Assembly (NCBI GenBank): GCA_964369225.1
Contig: CAYJER010000022.1
Coordinates: 1-37,097, forward strand
DNA: 37,097 nucleotides
Source: SIG603 sp964369225
GTDB taxonomy: Bacteria > Bacillota > Clostridia > Oscillospirales > Acutalibacteraceae
Direction: 5' to 3'
The stretch's first letter is position 1. Each line of letters opens with the position of its first letter. The position numbers and the translations under genes were made by a program. This document shows positions 1 through 8,072 of this stretch, in pieces. The notes under the pieces were generated by a model that saw only the letters and a list, made by a program, of their open reading frames with translations, was not told the DNA's origin and did not search any database.

Positions 1-97
1 TATTTGGAGCCTATTTTCTTTTTTATTTGTCACCTATCAATTGTATCATAACAAATTATAATATTTTTGTATGTGAAAAAATAAATTTATTAAAATA

Positions 98-264
98 TAG
101 TAGGGGAGGGTCTTATACTTAGTGAAAAGTGAAAAATGAATAGTTCATGTGAAAATTAATTCGCTAAATTTTGCAAAACATGTAGGGGCGAATATTATCC
201 GCCTATCAAATTTAGTCCAAATTACGAAAATTTTAGACGGATAATATCCAGACCCTCACATACA
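98..264. repeat. Mosaic palindromic repeat (nested REP-like elements)
   Basis: The outer edges are fragments of a GGGGAGGG-type element (GGGGAGGGTC at 103-112, GACCCTC at 251-257). Between them lie a copy of the GTGAAAAGTGAAAAATGAA flank module (114-180) and a GGCGGATATTATCCGCC-type doublet (181-250) whose first stem has an A substitution (GGCGAATATTATCCGCC) and whose right end (GCCCCTACA) is lost. The arrangement suggests one element inserted into another followed by decay. Positions 1-97 and 265-361 are AT-rich and show nothing else recognisable. Confidence 0.7.
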
Positions 265-361
265 AATAAGCATTAAGATTGGTTATATTCCTAAATGGTT
301 TGGATTTCTAGTTTTAGATTTTACGTGGTACTTCATTGTTCATTTTAACATAAAAAAGGCG

Positions 362-393
362 ACAAAAAAAGAACTGCTATTACACAGTTCTTT
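362..393 (-). terminator. Rho-independent terminator of the carbohydrate ABC operon
   Basis: The stem AAGAACTG/CAGTTCTT with an 8-nt loop is followed on the minus strand by a run of seven T. It lies about 25 nt beyond the stop codon of the last permease gene. The plus-strand side also has a T-rich tail (CTTTTTC), so it may act in both directions. Confidence 0.85.
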
Positions 394-416
394 CTTTTTC
401 GTAAATTTGCTTTAAA

Positions 417-1322
417 TTAACCTTTAACTGATCCGACAGTTAAACCTCTTACAAAGTACTTTTGGAAGAATGGGAAAATGAATAGCATAGGTCCCGCTGC
501 AACAACACACATTGCAAATCTGAAGTTTTCTCCAGGTAGATCTGCATATTGTGAAGGGTCAATGTTTAGAGCTAGACCAGCCATTGCACGTACAAACTCA
601 ATTTGATTAAGAATTCTTTGTAGTAGGTATTGCAATGTGTACATTGATGGTTCAGACTGCATATAAAGCATACTTGTCATCCAGTCATTCCACTTATCTA
701 GTAAAAGTAGAAGTGCTACTGTTGCTATAACAGGTTTTGATAGAGGGATGATAATTTGTGCAAAGATTCTGAACTCTTTAGCTCCGTCTATCTTAGCTGA
801 CTCGATTAATTCTAAAGGTAACTCTGCGAAGAATGTCTTCATGATAATTAGGTACCAAACATTAATCAATGATGGTAGTATGTAAACTAAGAAGTTATTT
901 TGTAGTCCCAATGTTTGTGTATTTAATAGGTACATTGCAATCATACCACCGTTAAATAACATTGTAAATAGGAAGTAGAACATCAAAACTTTTCTAGGTT
1001 TAAAATCTTTTCTTGAAAGAGGATACGCTGCTAAAGCAGTTACGAATACTGCTGCTACCATTCCTAAGAAGGCTTGAGCTGCTGTAATGATATATGCTTG
1101 TATAATTACAGATGGTTCAGCAAAAACTGCTTCATAGGCTTGAGTAGTAAATTCTGTAGGGATTAGGTTAAAACCATCATTATTAATGGCTGCTTCTGAT
1201 GTAAAAGAAACTGAAATAACCAAAATTAATGGTATTAAGAACAATATTGTAGATATAGCTATCAGTACTATTGCTATGGTATTACTGATAAGTTTGTCTT
1301 TCTTGGTAACTTTTGCGCCCAT
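417..1322 (-). CDS. Carbohydrate ABC transporter permease, LplC/YtcP type (CUT1 family)
   Basis: Inner-membrane permease of a CUT1-family carbohydrate ABC importer (MalG side). The 301-residue protein has about six membrane segments: near 14-38, 76-100, 112-133, 143-162, 194-209 and a last one near 270-288. The cytoplasmic EAA loop that docks the ATPase is at about 174-193 (ESAKIDGAKEF...IIP). It is the last gene of a three-gene minus-strand operon, 34 nt after its partner permease. The start is supported by a GAGGT Shine-Dalgarno site 6 nt upstream. No ATPase gene is present; CUT1 systems of this type commonly use a shared MsmX-like ATPase encoded elsewhere. The sugar cannot be told from sequence. 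Confidence 0.93.
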   Translation of the reverse strand: MGAKVTKKDKLISNTIAIVLIAISTILFLIPLILVISVSFTSEAAINNDGFNLIPTEFTTQAYEAVFAEPSVIIQAYIITAAQAFLGMVAAVFVTALAAYPLSRKDFKPRKVLMFYFLFTMLFNGGMIAMYLLNTQTLGLQNNFLVYILPSLINVWYLIIMKTFFAELPLELIESAKIDGAKEFRIFAQIIIPLSKPVIATVALLLLLDKWNDWMTSMLYMQSEPSMYTLQYLLQRILNQIEFVRAMAGLALNIDPSQYADLPGENFRFAMCVVAAGPMLFIFPFFQKYFVRGLTVGSVKG

Positions 1323-1356
1323 ATTTTACCTCGCTTTCTTATAAATATAATTATTA

Positions 1357-2316
1357 TTAGAATAGACCTTTTTCATTGTCTATCTTCTTAACGATTAGGT
1401 TAGCTGAAACTATACAAATAAATCCAACGATTGATTGTATTAGTGCAACAGCTGTACTCATCTCTAGACTACTACCGCTTGTACCTGCAATAGCACGGTA
1501 AATATATGTATCTATAACATCTGTAGTGGATAGGATAGCTGCTGAATTTCGTGGAATTTGATAGAATAGTCCAAAGTCACCTCTGAATACGCTACCTAGA
1601 GATAAGATAAGCAATATAATAATTATATTGTTAATGCAAGGAATTGAAATATGCCAGATTTTTTGTAGTTTAGTAGCTCCATCAAGCTCTGCTGCCTCAA
1701 ATAATTGAGCGTCAACACCCATTAGGGCTGCATAGTACATAACAGAGTTAATACCGAGTACTTTCCACAATGAAACAATTGGAATAATAAATATCCACGC
1801 CTCTGGGAACTGATACCAGGCTACTGCCTCAATACCGAATCCGCCTAACATAACATTGATTAAACCTTTGTTGATATCAAGTAGGGCATAAGTAATGAAA
1901 CCTACAACAACCCATGACAAGAATCTTGGGAAAATAGCAAATGTTTGTATTAATTTAACTGCCCAACGTTGTCTTACTTCAAATAACAATAGGGCGAATA
2001 TTACAGGAACAACTATTTGTATAATAATAGTTGCAATTGAGTATCCTACAGTATTACCGATGATACGCCCCATATTACCAGTAACAAATAAAATTTCAAA
2101 GTTCTTAAAAATTGGATCAACCCAATCACTACCCCATATACCGTCTCTAGGTTTATAGTCCTTAAACGCTAAAACAAGCCCGGATAAAGGCATGTAACCC
2201 CATATAAAGGTGGCTACTACTCCGGGTAAGCATAATATAAATAAGCTAAGTTGTGATTTTAATTCGGCTATACGATTCTTTTTATTGACTTGAATTCCGT
2301 AATCATTTTTTGCCAT
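1357..2316 (-). CDS. Carbohydrate ABC transporter permease, LplB type (CUT1 family)
   Basis: The second permease of the importer, 319 residues with about six membrane segments (first near 22-43, last near 288-310). The EAA loop is at about 207-226 (EAAELDGATKLQKIWHISIP), matching the MalF/LplB side of the heterodimer. It lies between the binding-protein gene and the LplC-type gene on the same strand. A GAGGAG Shine-Dalgarno site precedes the ATG. A hairpin in the 129-nt gap upstream probably lowers expression of both permeases relative to the binding protein. Confidence 0.93.
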   Translation of the reverse strand: MAKNDYGIQVNKKNRIAELKSQLSLFILCLPGVVATFIWGYMPLSGLVLAFKDYKPRDGIWGSDWVDPIFKNFEILFVTGNMGRIIGNTVGYSIATIIIQIVVPVIFALLLFEVRQRWAVKLIQTFAIFPRFLSWVVVGFITYALLDINKGLINVMLGGFGIEAVAWYQFPEAWIFIIPIVSLWKVLGINSVMYYAALMGVDAQLFEAAELDGATKLQKIWHISIPCINNIIIILLILSLGSVFRGDFGLFYQIPRNSAAILSTTDVIDTYIYRAIAGTSGSSLEMSTAVALIQSIVGFICIVSANLIVKKIDNEKGLF

Positions 2317-2338
2317 AATTTTCTCCTCGTTAAAATAA

Positions 2339-2368
2339 TGCCTCGAATATGTAATTATATTCGAGGCA
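2339..2368 (-). terminator. Intercistronic hairpin between binding-protein and permease genes
   Basis: A perfect 12-bp stem (TGCCTCGAATAT / ATATTCGAGGCA) lies between the binding-protein stop and the LplB-type start. On the minus strand it is followed by ATTATTTTAAC, a weak T-tail. This arrangement is typical of partial terminators or 3'-protective hairpins that let the binding protein be made in excess of the membrane subunits. Whether it terminates or only stabilises the RNA is not decidable here. Confidence 0.65.
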
Positions 2369-2445
2369 CATTAAATGTAATTAGTAGTTGTGTACTAACA
2401 TTTCTAAATATTAAATTTAGGTGCTTAAATAATACTTACAACTAA

Positions 2446-4092
2446 TTATAGACCAGCTGCATCAATTTGTGCATTTAGGTCAGCAATTATAGCATCAATT
2501 CCTAAACCATCTAGTTTAGTCATCATTTCAGCATATAGCTCATCTGTGTATAGACCAGCTAGGAATTGTGGAATATAAACAGAAAGTACGTCTGCATCGA
2601 TAGCTGAGATAATTGTTGTATGATCTGTTAGATCAAAGTTGAATCCTAGGATAGGAGATTTATCAGCAAAATCTGTAGCCTCACCATAGTACTCGTATTG
2701 GTTGTCAGCTTGTGTAGGCTCTAGGTATGTAGTTAATGTGTTACCATAGATCCAAGCAGCTGCGCCGTAAGCGTCGCTCTCTTGTAGTCCGCCAGAACCA
2801 GTGATTCTCTCAACTCTTAGCTCGTTAGTAGCGTCTGCTGTATAGTGAACATCTTCAATACCGAATACTAGTGTATTTTTAGCAGCTCTACCTGTCTCTG
2901 TGTAGAATAACTCAAGAAGTTTAGCAGCCTCTGTAGCGTTTGAAGTTGTGTAAGGGATAGCAATACCATCAGCTGAACCAGAAGCAACTAGTGAAGCTGA
3001 GAAAGGAACTACTGTATAGTTCTCTGCCCATCCTGCTCTTACTTGATCCTCAAATACATCATCACACTCTGGATCTGCAGGGTTTACATAGTTATGGAAC
3101 CAAATTAGGTTTCCGTTTTCGTTTGTATTCTCATATTGACGCATTTTGTCAGCTAGATCGATTAGGTCGTTTCTCATCCAACCTTTTTCTTTCCACTCAG
3201 CTAGTTTTTTGAACCACTCAACTGTTGACTCTTGCTCGTATAGGTTTACAACTGTTGTATCCCACTCGCCGCCTTGAGCTGCTGGTTTAAGAATTGTAGC
3301 TGGGAATGCTTGTGAAGTTCCAACAAGTGTTAGACCTTTCCAGTTGCTTGAAACATATGGGCTGAAACCTGAACCTAGGTCACCGCCTGCCTCAGCAGCT
3401 GCCATGTATGTCTCATATACATCATACATTGCCTCTGTGTTAGCTGCAGTTGTAGCGTTAGCAAAATAATCTTCCATAGCTGCATCATAATCTGCTACTG
3501 GGAAGTAATTTTCATAAGCTGCATGTGATGTGTACATACCCTCTACCCAGTGGTGCATCTCAACCTTTGGTAGGTATTGTAGTTGGCCATCAACTGTAGC
3601 AACGTCTCTTAAGAATTGTGGAACTACATCTAAAGCATCTTGGCTTAATAATGTGTTTAGGTCCTCAAATGTCTCGTCAGCTGCATATGTAGCTGTATCC
3701 ATCATGTAGCCTTTCCAAGCTACGTCGATTGTTGAGTTAGCTGCCATCTCGTTATCGAAGCTTGTTTTGTACTCAGAGATTAAGAAGTTTCTGATCTCTA
3801 CTGTCATGTAAGGATAGATTTTTTGTACTTCTTCATTAAATGCAACGTGTACATCGTCGATATCTGATTGTGTTGTTGCGTTAGCTGGCATAAATAATTG
3901 TAGAGTAACTGGGTCAGCTGAAACCTCTTCTGATGACTCGTCCTCAGGTTCGCTTGTGTCACCTGCTTCACTGCTCTCTGCGTCTGGTGTGCTGCTAGTC
4001 TCTTCTGCTGGAGCTTGACAAGCTACAAAAGAAGATACTGCTAATGCTCCTGCTAGAGCAAGTGTTACGATTTTCTTTAAATTTGCGTTCAT
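2446..4092 (-). CDS. Extracellular carbohydrate-binding lipoprotein (SBP family 1, DUF3502-like C-terminus)
   Basis: Solute-binding protein of the adjacent CUT1 importer, 548 residues. A lipoprotein signal peptide ends in the lipobox FVAC with Cys25. It is followed by a Ser/Glu/Asp-rich linker (about 26-60), probably a tether to the membrane lipid, and then the two-lobed binding domain. The last about 65 residues resemble the DUF3502 domain of LipO-type binding proteins (ending ...GIDAIIADLNAQIDAAGL). A GAGAGGAG Shine-Dalgarno site lies upstream of the ATG. As first gene of the operon it is driven by a promoter at 4136-4164. No neighbouring glycosidase or regulator indicates the ligand. Confidence 0.93.
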   Translation of the reverse strand: MNANLKKIVTLALAGALAVSSFVACQAPAEETSSTPDAESSEAGDTSEPEDESSEEVSADPVTLQLFMPANATTQSDIDDVHVAFNEEVQKIYPYMTVEIRNFLISEYKTSFDNEMAANSTIDVAWKGYMMDTATYAADETFEDLNTLLSQDALDVVPQFLRDVATVDGQLQYLPKVEMHHWVEGMYTSHAAYENYFPVADYDAAMEDYFANATTAANTEAMYDVYETYMAAAEAGGDLGSGFSPYVSSNWKGLTLVGTSQAFPATILKPAAQGGEWDTTVVNLYEQESTVEWFKKLAEWKEKGWMRNDLIDLADKMRQYENTNENGNLIWFHNYVNPADPECDDVFEDQVRAGWAENYTVVPFSASLVASGSADGIAIPYTTSNATEAAKLLELFYTETGRAAKNTLVFGIEDVHYTADATNELRVERITGSGGLQESDAYGAAAWIYGNTLTTYLEPTQADNQYEYYGEATDFADKSPILGFNFDLTDHTTIISAIDADVLSVYIPQFLAGLYTDELYAEMMTKLDGLGIDAIIADLNAQIDAAGL

Positions 4093-4135
4093 TGTTTTTT
4101 GTCTCCTCTCAATGAGTGTTTTATTTTACAAGACC

Positions 4136-4164
4136 ATTATAAGCTATTTTTTCGACTTTGTATA
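4136..4164 (-). promoter_or_regulatory. Sigma-A-type promoter of the carbohydrate ABC operon
   Basis: On the minus strand, TATACA and a perfect TATAAT are separated by 17 nt, about 45 nt before the start codon of the binding-protein gene. The -35 match is weak, so the start point is tentative. The rest of the 658-nt spacer 4093-4750 is very AT-rich; apart from this promoter and the one at 4682 I see no gene there. A hydrophobic reading frame at 4192-4425 lacks a Shine-Dalgarno site and was not accepted. Confidence 0.55.
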
Positions 4165-4681
4165 TTATAAATTTGTGGCATACTAGCATTTTTGTGTACT
4201 GATATTTTATATAATAGCATAAAAATATCACTTTTGTGCTTTATGTTTTGTTTTTTGGTTATTTTGACTATGAAATATACAGTTCACAATTTATTTAGGG
4301 TATATTTACTTTGTGAACTACTTTTCGTAAATTTTTGTGCTATAACTATATTTTATGGGTCAATAATACTAAAAATTACAGTTATTAAACGTTTTACATT
4401 TATTTCGGTTTTGTTACTAATTTAAGCTATACCTTATAATAAAGCTAATAAGCAATTTATACGTTGTTTTTTTTGGCATAGTATACTATTAAATATAAGT
4501 AATATAATTGTTGTTATATTTTGTTTTTATAGTGTCTATTTTTATATAAATTAGTATAGTGTACTAACTATTGAGCCAGAATAAAGACCTAGAACTATAA
4601 AAAGCAAATAATTTATAATTACTTATTTTTTCATAGCAGGATTGGACATTGCGAATTTTCCAATTTATTGTAAAGTTTTGC

Positions 4682-4710
4682 TTGACAAATAGGAGTTAGT
4701 CTTGTATAAT
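4682..4710 (+). promoter_or_regulatory. Consensus sigma-A promoter of the zinc-uptake operon
   Basis: Perfect TTGACA (4682-4687) and TATAAT (4705-4710) with the ideal 17-nt spacer, 40 nt upstream of the Fur-family start codon. Such a strong promoter normally needs a repressor, which fits autoregulation by the first gene. Confidence 0.9.
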
Positions 4711-4712
4711 TG

Positions 4713-4735
4713 AATTTGCTAATCAGTTGCAAATT
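4713..4735. promoter_or_regulatory. Candidate Fur/Zur-family operator
   Basis: The inverted repeat AATTTGC-(9 nt)-GCAAATT starts 2 nt after the -10 box, over the expected transcription start. Position and symmetry suit a repressor operator. It does not exactly match the classic 7-1-7 Bacillus Zur box, so assignment to the adjacent regulator is an inference. Confidence 0.5.
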
Positions 4736-4750
4736 GCGAGGTGAAGTTTA

Positions 4751-5155
4751 ATGAGCAAATATCAAACAGAACAAAGACAAAAATTGTTAGAAGTTTTCAA
4801 AGGCAGTGATAATCAATCGTTTTCGGCATCTGACATTATAAAAAAGTGTGAGAATGACGATATTAGTGTTAGTGCTATATATAGAAATCTAAAATCTATG
4901 GAAAATGACGGTTTAATATGCAAAGTGATGGATAATAAGCGTTCAGAAGCTTTGTATCACTATGTTAATCCGGATAATTGTGTAGGTGTAATCCATCTGA
5001 AATGTGAAAATTGTGAAAACACTTATCATATTAATAAACATATTTCAAATATGATAATGAATTTGGCTAAAGAGGATTTTAAGTTTTCAATTAATTCTAA
5101 GACAGCATTTTTGTATGGAATATGTGATAACTGTTCGCAAATCGAAACAAATTAA
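4751..5155 (+). CDS. Fur-family transcriptional regulator, probably Zur
   Basis: Metal-responsive repressor of 134 residues. The N-terminal winged helix has its recognition helix near 41-48 (SAIYRNLK). The C-terminal dimerisation domain has two CxxC pairs, Cys85/Cys88 and Cys125/Cys128, which in this family hold a structural zinc, and a His-rich stretch (HINKH, 93-97). It is the first gene of an operon with a zinc-type ABC importer, which argues for zinc sensing (Zur) over iron or peroxide sensing. A GAGGTGA Shine-Dalgarno site precedes the ATG. The promoter and inverted repeat just upstream suggest autoregulation. Confidence 0.9.
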   Translation: MSKYQTEQRQKLLEVFKGSDNQSFSASDIIKKCENDDISVSAIYRNLKSMENDGLICKVMDNKRSEALYHYVNPDNCVGVIHLKCENCENTYHINKHISNMIMNLAKEDFKFSINSKTAFLYGICDNCSQIETN

Positions 5156-5176
5156 AGTTAAATTAAGGAGAAAAAC

Positions 5177-6403
5177 ATGAAAAAAATCAAACTAGTAGCA
5201 ATTTTTGCTTCGCTAACACTGTTACTTACTGCTTGTTCAGCAGATGTAGGTAACGAGAGTTCAGAAAGTAATCAATCAAACAACCAAACTGAAAAGAATA
5301 GTGTGGTGGTATCTTCATTTGTTGAGTATGATTGGCTTATGCAGGTTTTAGGAGACAATAAAGCTAATTTCGATGTAACATTACTAATGGATACAGGAGT
5401 TGACATGCACAGCTATGAACCTAGCGTTGAAGACATTTCTACTATTTCAACTGCCGATTTATTTATCTATAATGGTGGAGTATCTTATGCGTGGGTAGAT
5501 GACGTGATAGGACAGGCTATGAATGAAGATTTAAAAACTGTTAATCTTATGGAGACTTTAGGTGATGCAGTTTTACCAGAGGTAGCTGTTGAGGGAATGC
5601 AAATAGATGAAGCTCACGACCATGAAGAAAACCATGTAGAGAGTGAAGAAGAGCATGACCACGACCATGAAGAAGACCACGCAGAGAGCGAAGAAGTACA
5701 CGACCACGACCATGATGAAGATCACGCAGAGAGCGAAGAAGTACACGACCACGACCATGAAGAAGACCACGCAGAGAGCGAAGAAGTACACGACCACGAC
5801 CATGAAGAAGACCATGCAGAGAGCGAAGAAGTACACGACCACGACCATGATGACGAACACGGACATGACGATGAACATATTTGGCTATCACTTAACAATG
5901 CAATGAAATTGTGTAACGAGTTGGGAGATATTGTAGCTGAACTTGATCCAGAGAATGCAGATGAATATAAATCTAACACAGATGCTTATATAAGCACATT
6001 ACAAGATTTAGATCAACAATATGAAACAGCAATTGCAGAAGCTGAAAGAGACACATTGATTTTTGCCGATAGATTTCCGTTTATATATATGATGGAAGAT
6101 TATGATGTTAATTATTATGCAGCATTCCAAGGTTGTTCAGCCGAAACAGAGGCAAGCTTTGAGACTATAACTTTCTTGTCTGGTAAGGTTGATGAGCTAG
6201 ATGCTAATTCATTATTGATAATAGATAATGGTCTAATAGATTTAGCAAATACTATTAACAATAATAGTGAAGACAAAGACAGTGAAATTCTAGTTTTAAA
6301 TTCTATACAATCTGTCTCACAAGAAGATATTGACGCTGGGGCATCATATTATCAGTTTATGGTAGACAATTTAGAGATAATTAAACAAGCACTTAGCAAC
6401 TAA
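5177..6403 (+). CDS. znuA: Zinc ABC transporter substrate-binding lipoprotein with His-rich repeat loop
   Basis: Metal-binding lipoprotein of the cluster A-I (ZnuA/AdcA) family, 408 residues. The lipobox LTAC has Cys20. The family motif VDMHSYEP (about 75-82) supplies one metal-binding His, and EHIWLSL follows the loop. Residues about 147-235 form a flexible loop of 15-residue repeats rich in His, Asp and Glu (HDHEEDHAESEEVHD), typical of zinc rather than manganese receptors but unusually long and regular. The usual third-ligand region reads FADRFPF and later GCSAETEAS, as in many clostridial members. It sits 21 nt after the Fur-family gene, with an AAGGAG ribosome site. Confidence 0.92.
   Translation: MKKIKLVAIFASLTLLLTACSADVGNESSESNQSNNQTEKNSVVVSSFVEYDWLMQVLGDNKANFDVTLLMDTGVDMHSYEPSVEDISTISTADLFIYNGGVSYAWVDDVIGQAMNEDLKTVNLMETLGDAVLPEVAVEGMQIDEAHDHEENHVESEEEHDHDHEEDHAESEEVHDHDHDEDHAESEEVHDHDHEEDHAESEEVHDHDHEEDHAESEEVHDHDHDDEHGHDDEHIWLSLNNAMKLCNELGDIVAELDPENADEYKSNTDAYISTLQDLDQQYETAIAEAERDTLIFADRFPFIYMMEDYDVNYYAAFQGCSAETEASFETITFLSGKVDELDANSLLIIDNGLIDLANTINNNSEDKDSEILVLNSIQSVSQEDIDAGASYYQFMVDNLEIIKQALSN
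5615..5880 (+). repeat. 45-bp tandem repeats inside znuA
   Basis: Five consecutive 45-bp units begin at 5615, 5660, 5705, 5750 and 5795, followed by a diverged partial unit from 5840. The unit length is a multiple of three, so copy-number change keeps the frame. Units two to five are nearly identical in DNA, pointing to recent slippage or unequal crossing-over. Confidence 0.92.
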
Positions 6404-6416
6404 ACACATAAATTTA

Positions 6417-6440
6417 TGTAGGGGCGACCTGTGGTCGTCC
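6417..6440. repeat. Solo REP-like hairpin, GGGCGACC type
   Basis: TGTAGGGGCGACCTGTGGTC followed by GTCC: a GTAG head followed by one hairpin with no inverted partner. It lies in the gap between znuA and the ATPase gene of the same operon. Confidence 0.8.
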
Positions 6441-6480
6441 TTATATACTAAGTACCAATTGTTTTTTGAGAGGAAATGAA

Positions 6481-7152
6481 ATGGAAATAATTTGTAAAAA
6501 TTTATCGGTTGGGTATAATAACAATCCAATACATAGTAATATAAATTTTACTATAAAATCTGGCGCATACGTTTGCGTTGTAGGAGAGAATGGAGCAGGT
6601 AAAAGCACATTAATGAAGACAATTCTAGGACTTCTACCACCAATCGATGGCGATATAACTATGGGTAAAGGTTTATCGTCGGTTGATATAGGCTATCTTC
6701 CTCAGCAGACACAGGTTCAAAAAGACTTTCCGGCATCTGTTTTAGAAGTAGTTATATCAGGATGCCTAAACAAAATGGGTTTCAGACCTTTTTATAATAA
6801 AAAAGAGAAAAAACTTGCAAATGATATGCTAGAAAAACTTAATATTTTAGACCTTAAAAAAAGAAGCTACAGTGAGCTTTCAGGCGGTCAACAACAAAGA
6901 GTACTTTTAGCTAGGGCATTATGTGCTACAAATAAAGTGTTACTTTTAGACGAACCTACCGCTGGTTTAGATGTTGCTACAACAGCCGAATTTTACAAAA
7001 TGATTAAAGACTTGAACAACGAGGGCATTACAATAATAATGATAACTCATAGTCTTAATGATGTAATTCAAGATGCAGATTCAGTGCTTTGCCTTAATAA
7101 TTGCGGTGTAAACTGCATGACTGTGCAAGCTTTTGAGAAAGGGAATAACTAA
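6481..7152 (+). CDS. znuC: Zinc ABC transporter ATP-binding protein
   Basis: ATPase of the zinc importer, 223 residues. Walker A GENGAGKST is at 35-43, the ABC signature LSGGQQQR at 133-140, Walker B with the catalytic Glu (VLLLDEPTAGLD) at about 153-164, and the H-loop His in ITHS near 195. The ATG at 6481 follows a GAGAGGAAA ribosome site; an in-frame TTG at 6466 would lie within that site and is unlikely. The gene overlaps the permease start by one base (TAATG), indicating translational coupling. A REP-like hairpin separates it from znuA. Confidence 0.94.
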   Translation: MEIICKNLSVGYNNNPIHSNINFTIKSGAYVCVVGENGAGKSTLMKTILGLLPPIDGDITMGKGLSSVDIGYLPQQTQVQKDFPASVLEVVISGCLNKMGFRPFYNKKEKKLANDMLEKLNILDLKKRSYSELSGGQQQRVLLARALCATNKVLLLDEPTAGLDVATTAEFYKMIKDLNNEGITIIMITHSLNDVIQDADSVLCLNNCGVNCMTVQAFEKGNN

Positions 7153-7994
7153 TGCTTGAAACTTTAATTCAATATTTATCTTATCCGTTTGTGGTTTATG
7201 CACTGATAGTTGGTGTTTTAATAGCATTTTGTTCATCTCTTCTTGGCGCTACACTGGTGCTTAAAAGGCTTTCATACATAGGCGACGGACTTTCTCACAT
7301 AGCATTTGGAGCAATTGCAATAGCTTCGGTCTTTGATTTAACTAATCAAGATGCCTTGGTGTTTCCTGTGACTGCGATTAGTGCAGTGTTACTATTACGA
7401 ATAGGACAAAACGCTAAAATTAATGGAGACGCAGCTATAGCAATGATGTCGGTAGGCTCATTGGCGGTAGGTTATCTGCTTATGAATGTGTTTAATGTTT
7501 CCACAAATTTAGCAGGAGATGTGTGTACAACTCTATTTGGCTCAACATCAATATTAACTTTAACACCTACCGATGTTTTAACAAGCCTAATATTATCGCT
7601 TGCAGTTGTAATAATATTTGTCCTTTTCTATAATAAGATATTCTCTGTAACCTTTGATGAATCATTTGCAAAGGCAACAGGAATTAGGGCAGAAATTTAT
7701 AACTTGGTGATTGCAATAACAATTGCAGCAGTAATTGTAGTTGCAATGAATTTAGTAGGTTCATTGCTTATTAGTGCGTTGGTAGTTTTTCCGGCGTTAT
7801 CTTCTATGAGAGTGTTTAAAAACTTTAAATCTGTAATTATTTCATCTTCAATAATATCTGTTTTCTGTGCATTTTTCGGAATAATAATTTCTATTCTTTA
7901 TGGAACACCAGTAGGTAGCACAATAGTAACTGTAAATTTAGTTGTATTTGCTTTTTCTTGGATTGTGGCATGGTTTAAGTTTAGAAAGAATTAG
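7152..7994 (+). CDS. znuB: Zinc ABC transporter permease (ABC-3 family)
   Basis: Membrane subunit of the zinc importer, 280 residues with about eight or nine hydrophobic segments from residue 14 onward. Family features include LGATLVLKRLSYIGDGLSH (about 31-49) and MNLVGSLLISALVVFPA (about 197-213). The ATG overlaps the last base of the znuC stop codon. It completes the regulator-receptor-ATPase-permease operon. No intrinsic terminator is obvious before the next promoter at 8010. Confidence 0.94.
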   Translation: MLETLIQYLSYPFVVYALIVGVLIAFCSSLLGATLVLKRLSYIGDGLSHIAFGAIAIASVFDLTNQDALVFPVTAISAVLLLRIGQNAKINGDAAIAMMSVGSLAVGYLLMNVFNVSTNLAGDVCTTLFGSTSILTLTPTDVLTSLILSLAVVIIFVLFYNKIFSVTFDESFAKATGIRAEIYNLVIAITIAAVIVVAMNLVGSLLISALVVFPALSSMRVFKNFKSVIISSSIISVFCAFFGIIISILYGTPVGSTIVTVNLVVFAFSWIVAWFKFRKN

Positions 7995-8009
7995 AACAGT
8001 TTTATATAT

Positions 8010-8039
8010 TGACATTCAAACTTGTTTTATATTATAATG
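8010..8039 (+). promoter_or_regulatory. Sigma-A promoter of the nucleotidyltransferase/HepT-like gene
   Basis: Perfect TTGACA (8010-8015) and TATAAT (8034-8039), 18-nt spacer. It lies about 34 nt upstream of the inferred non-AUG start and shows that this locus has its own strong promoter. Confidence 0.85.
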
Positions 8040-8072
8040 AATATATAAACCTATGTTGTGAGGTGAATAAAG

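Noticed and set aside
4192..4425. A 77-residue hydrophobic reading frame upstream of the Fur-family gene
   Set aside because: No Shine-Dalgarno site, an extremely AT-rich region that yields Phe/Ile/Leu-rich translations by chance, and no recognisable family.
5547..5979. Several long reading frames on both strands over the znuA His repeat
   Set aside because: They are by-products of the 45-bp in-frame repeat, with low-complexity translations and no ribosome sites. The znuA frame alone matches a known family.
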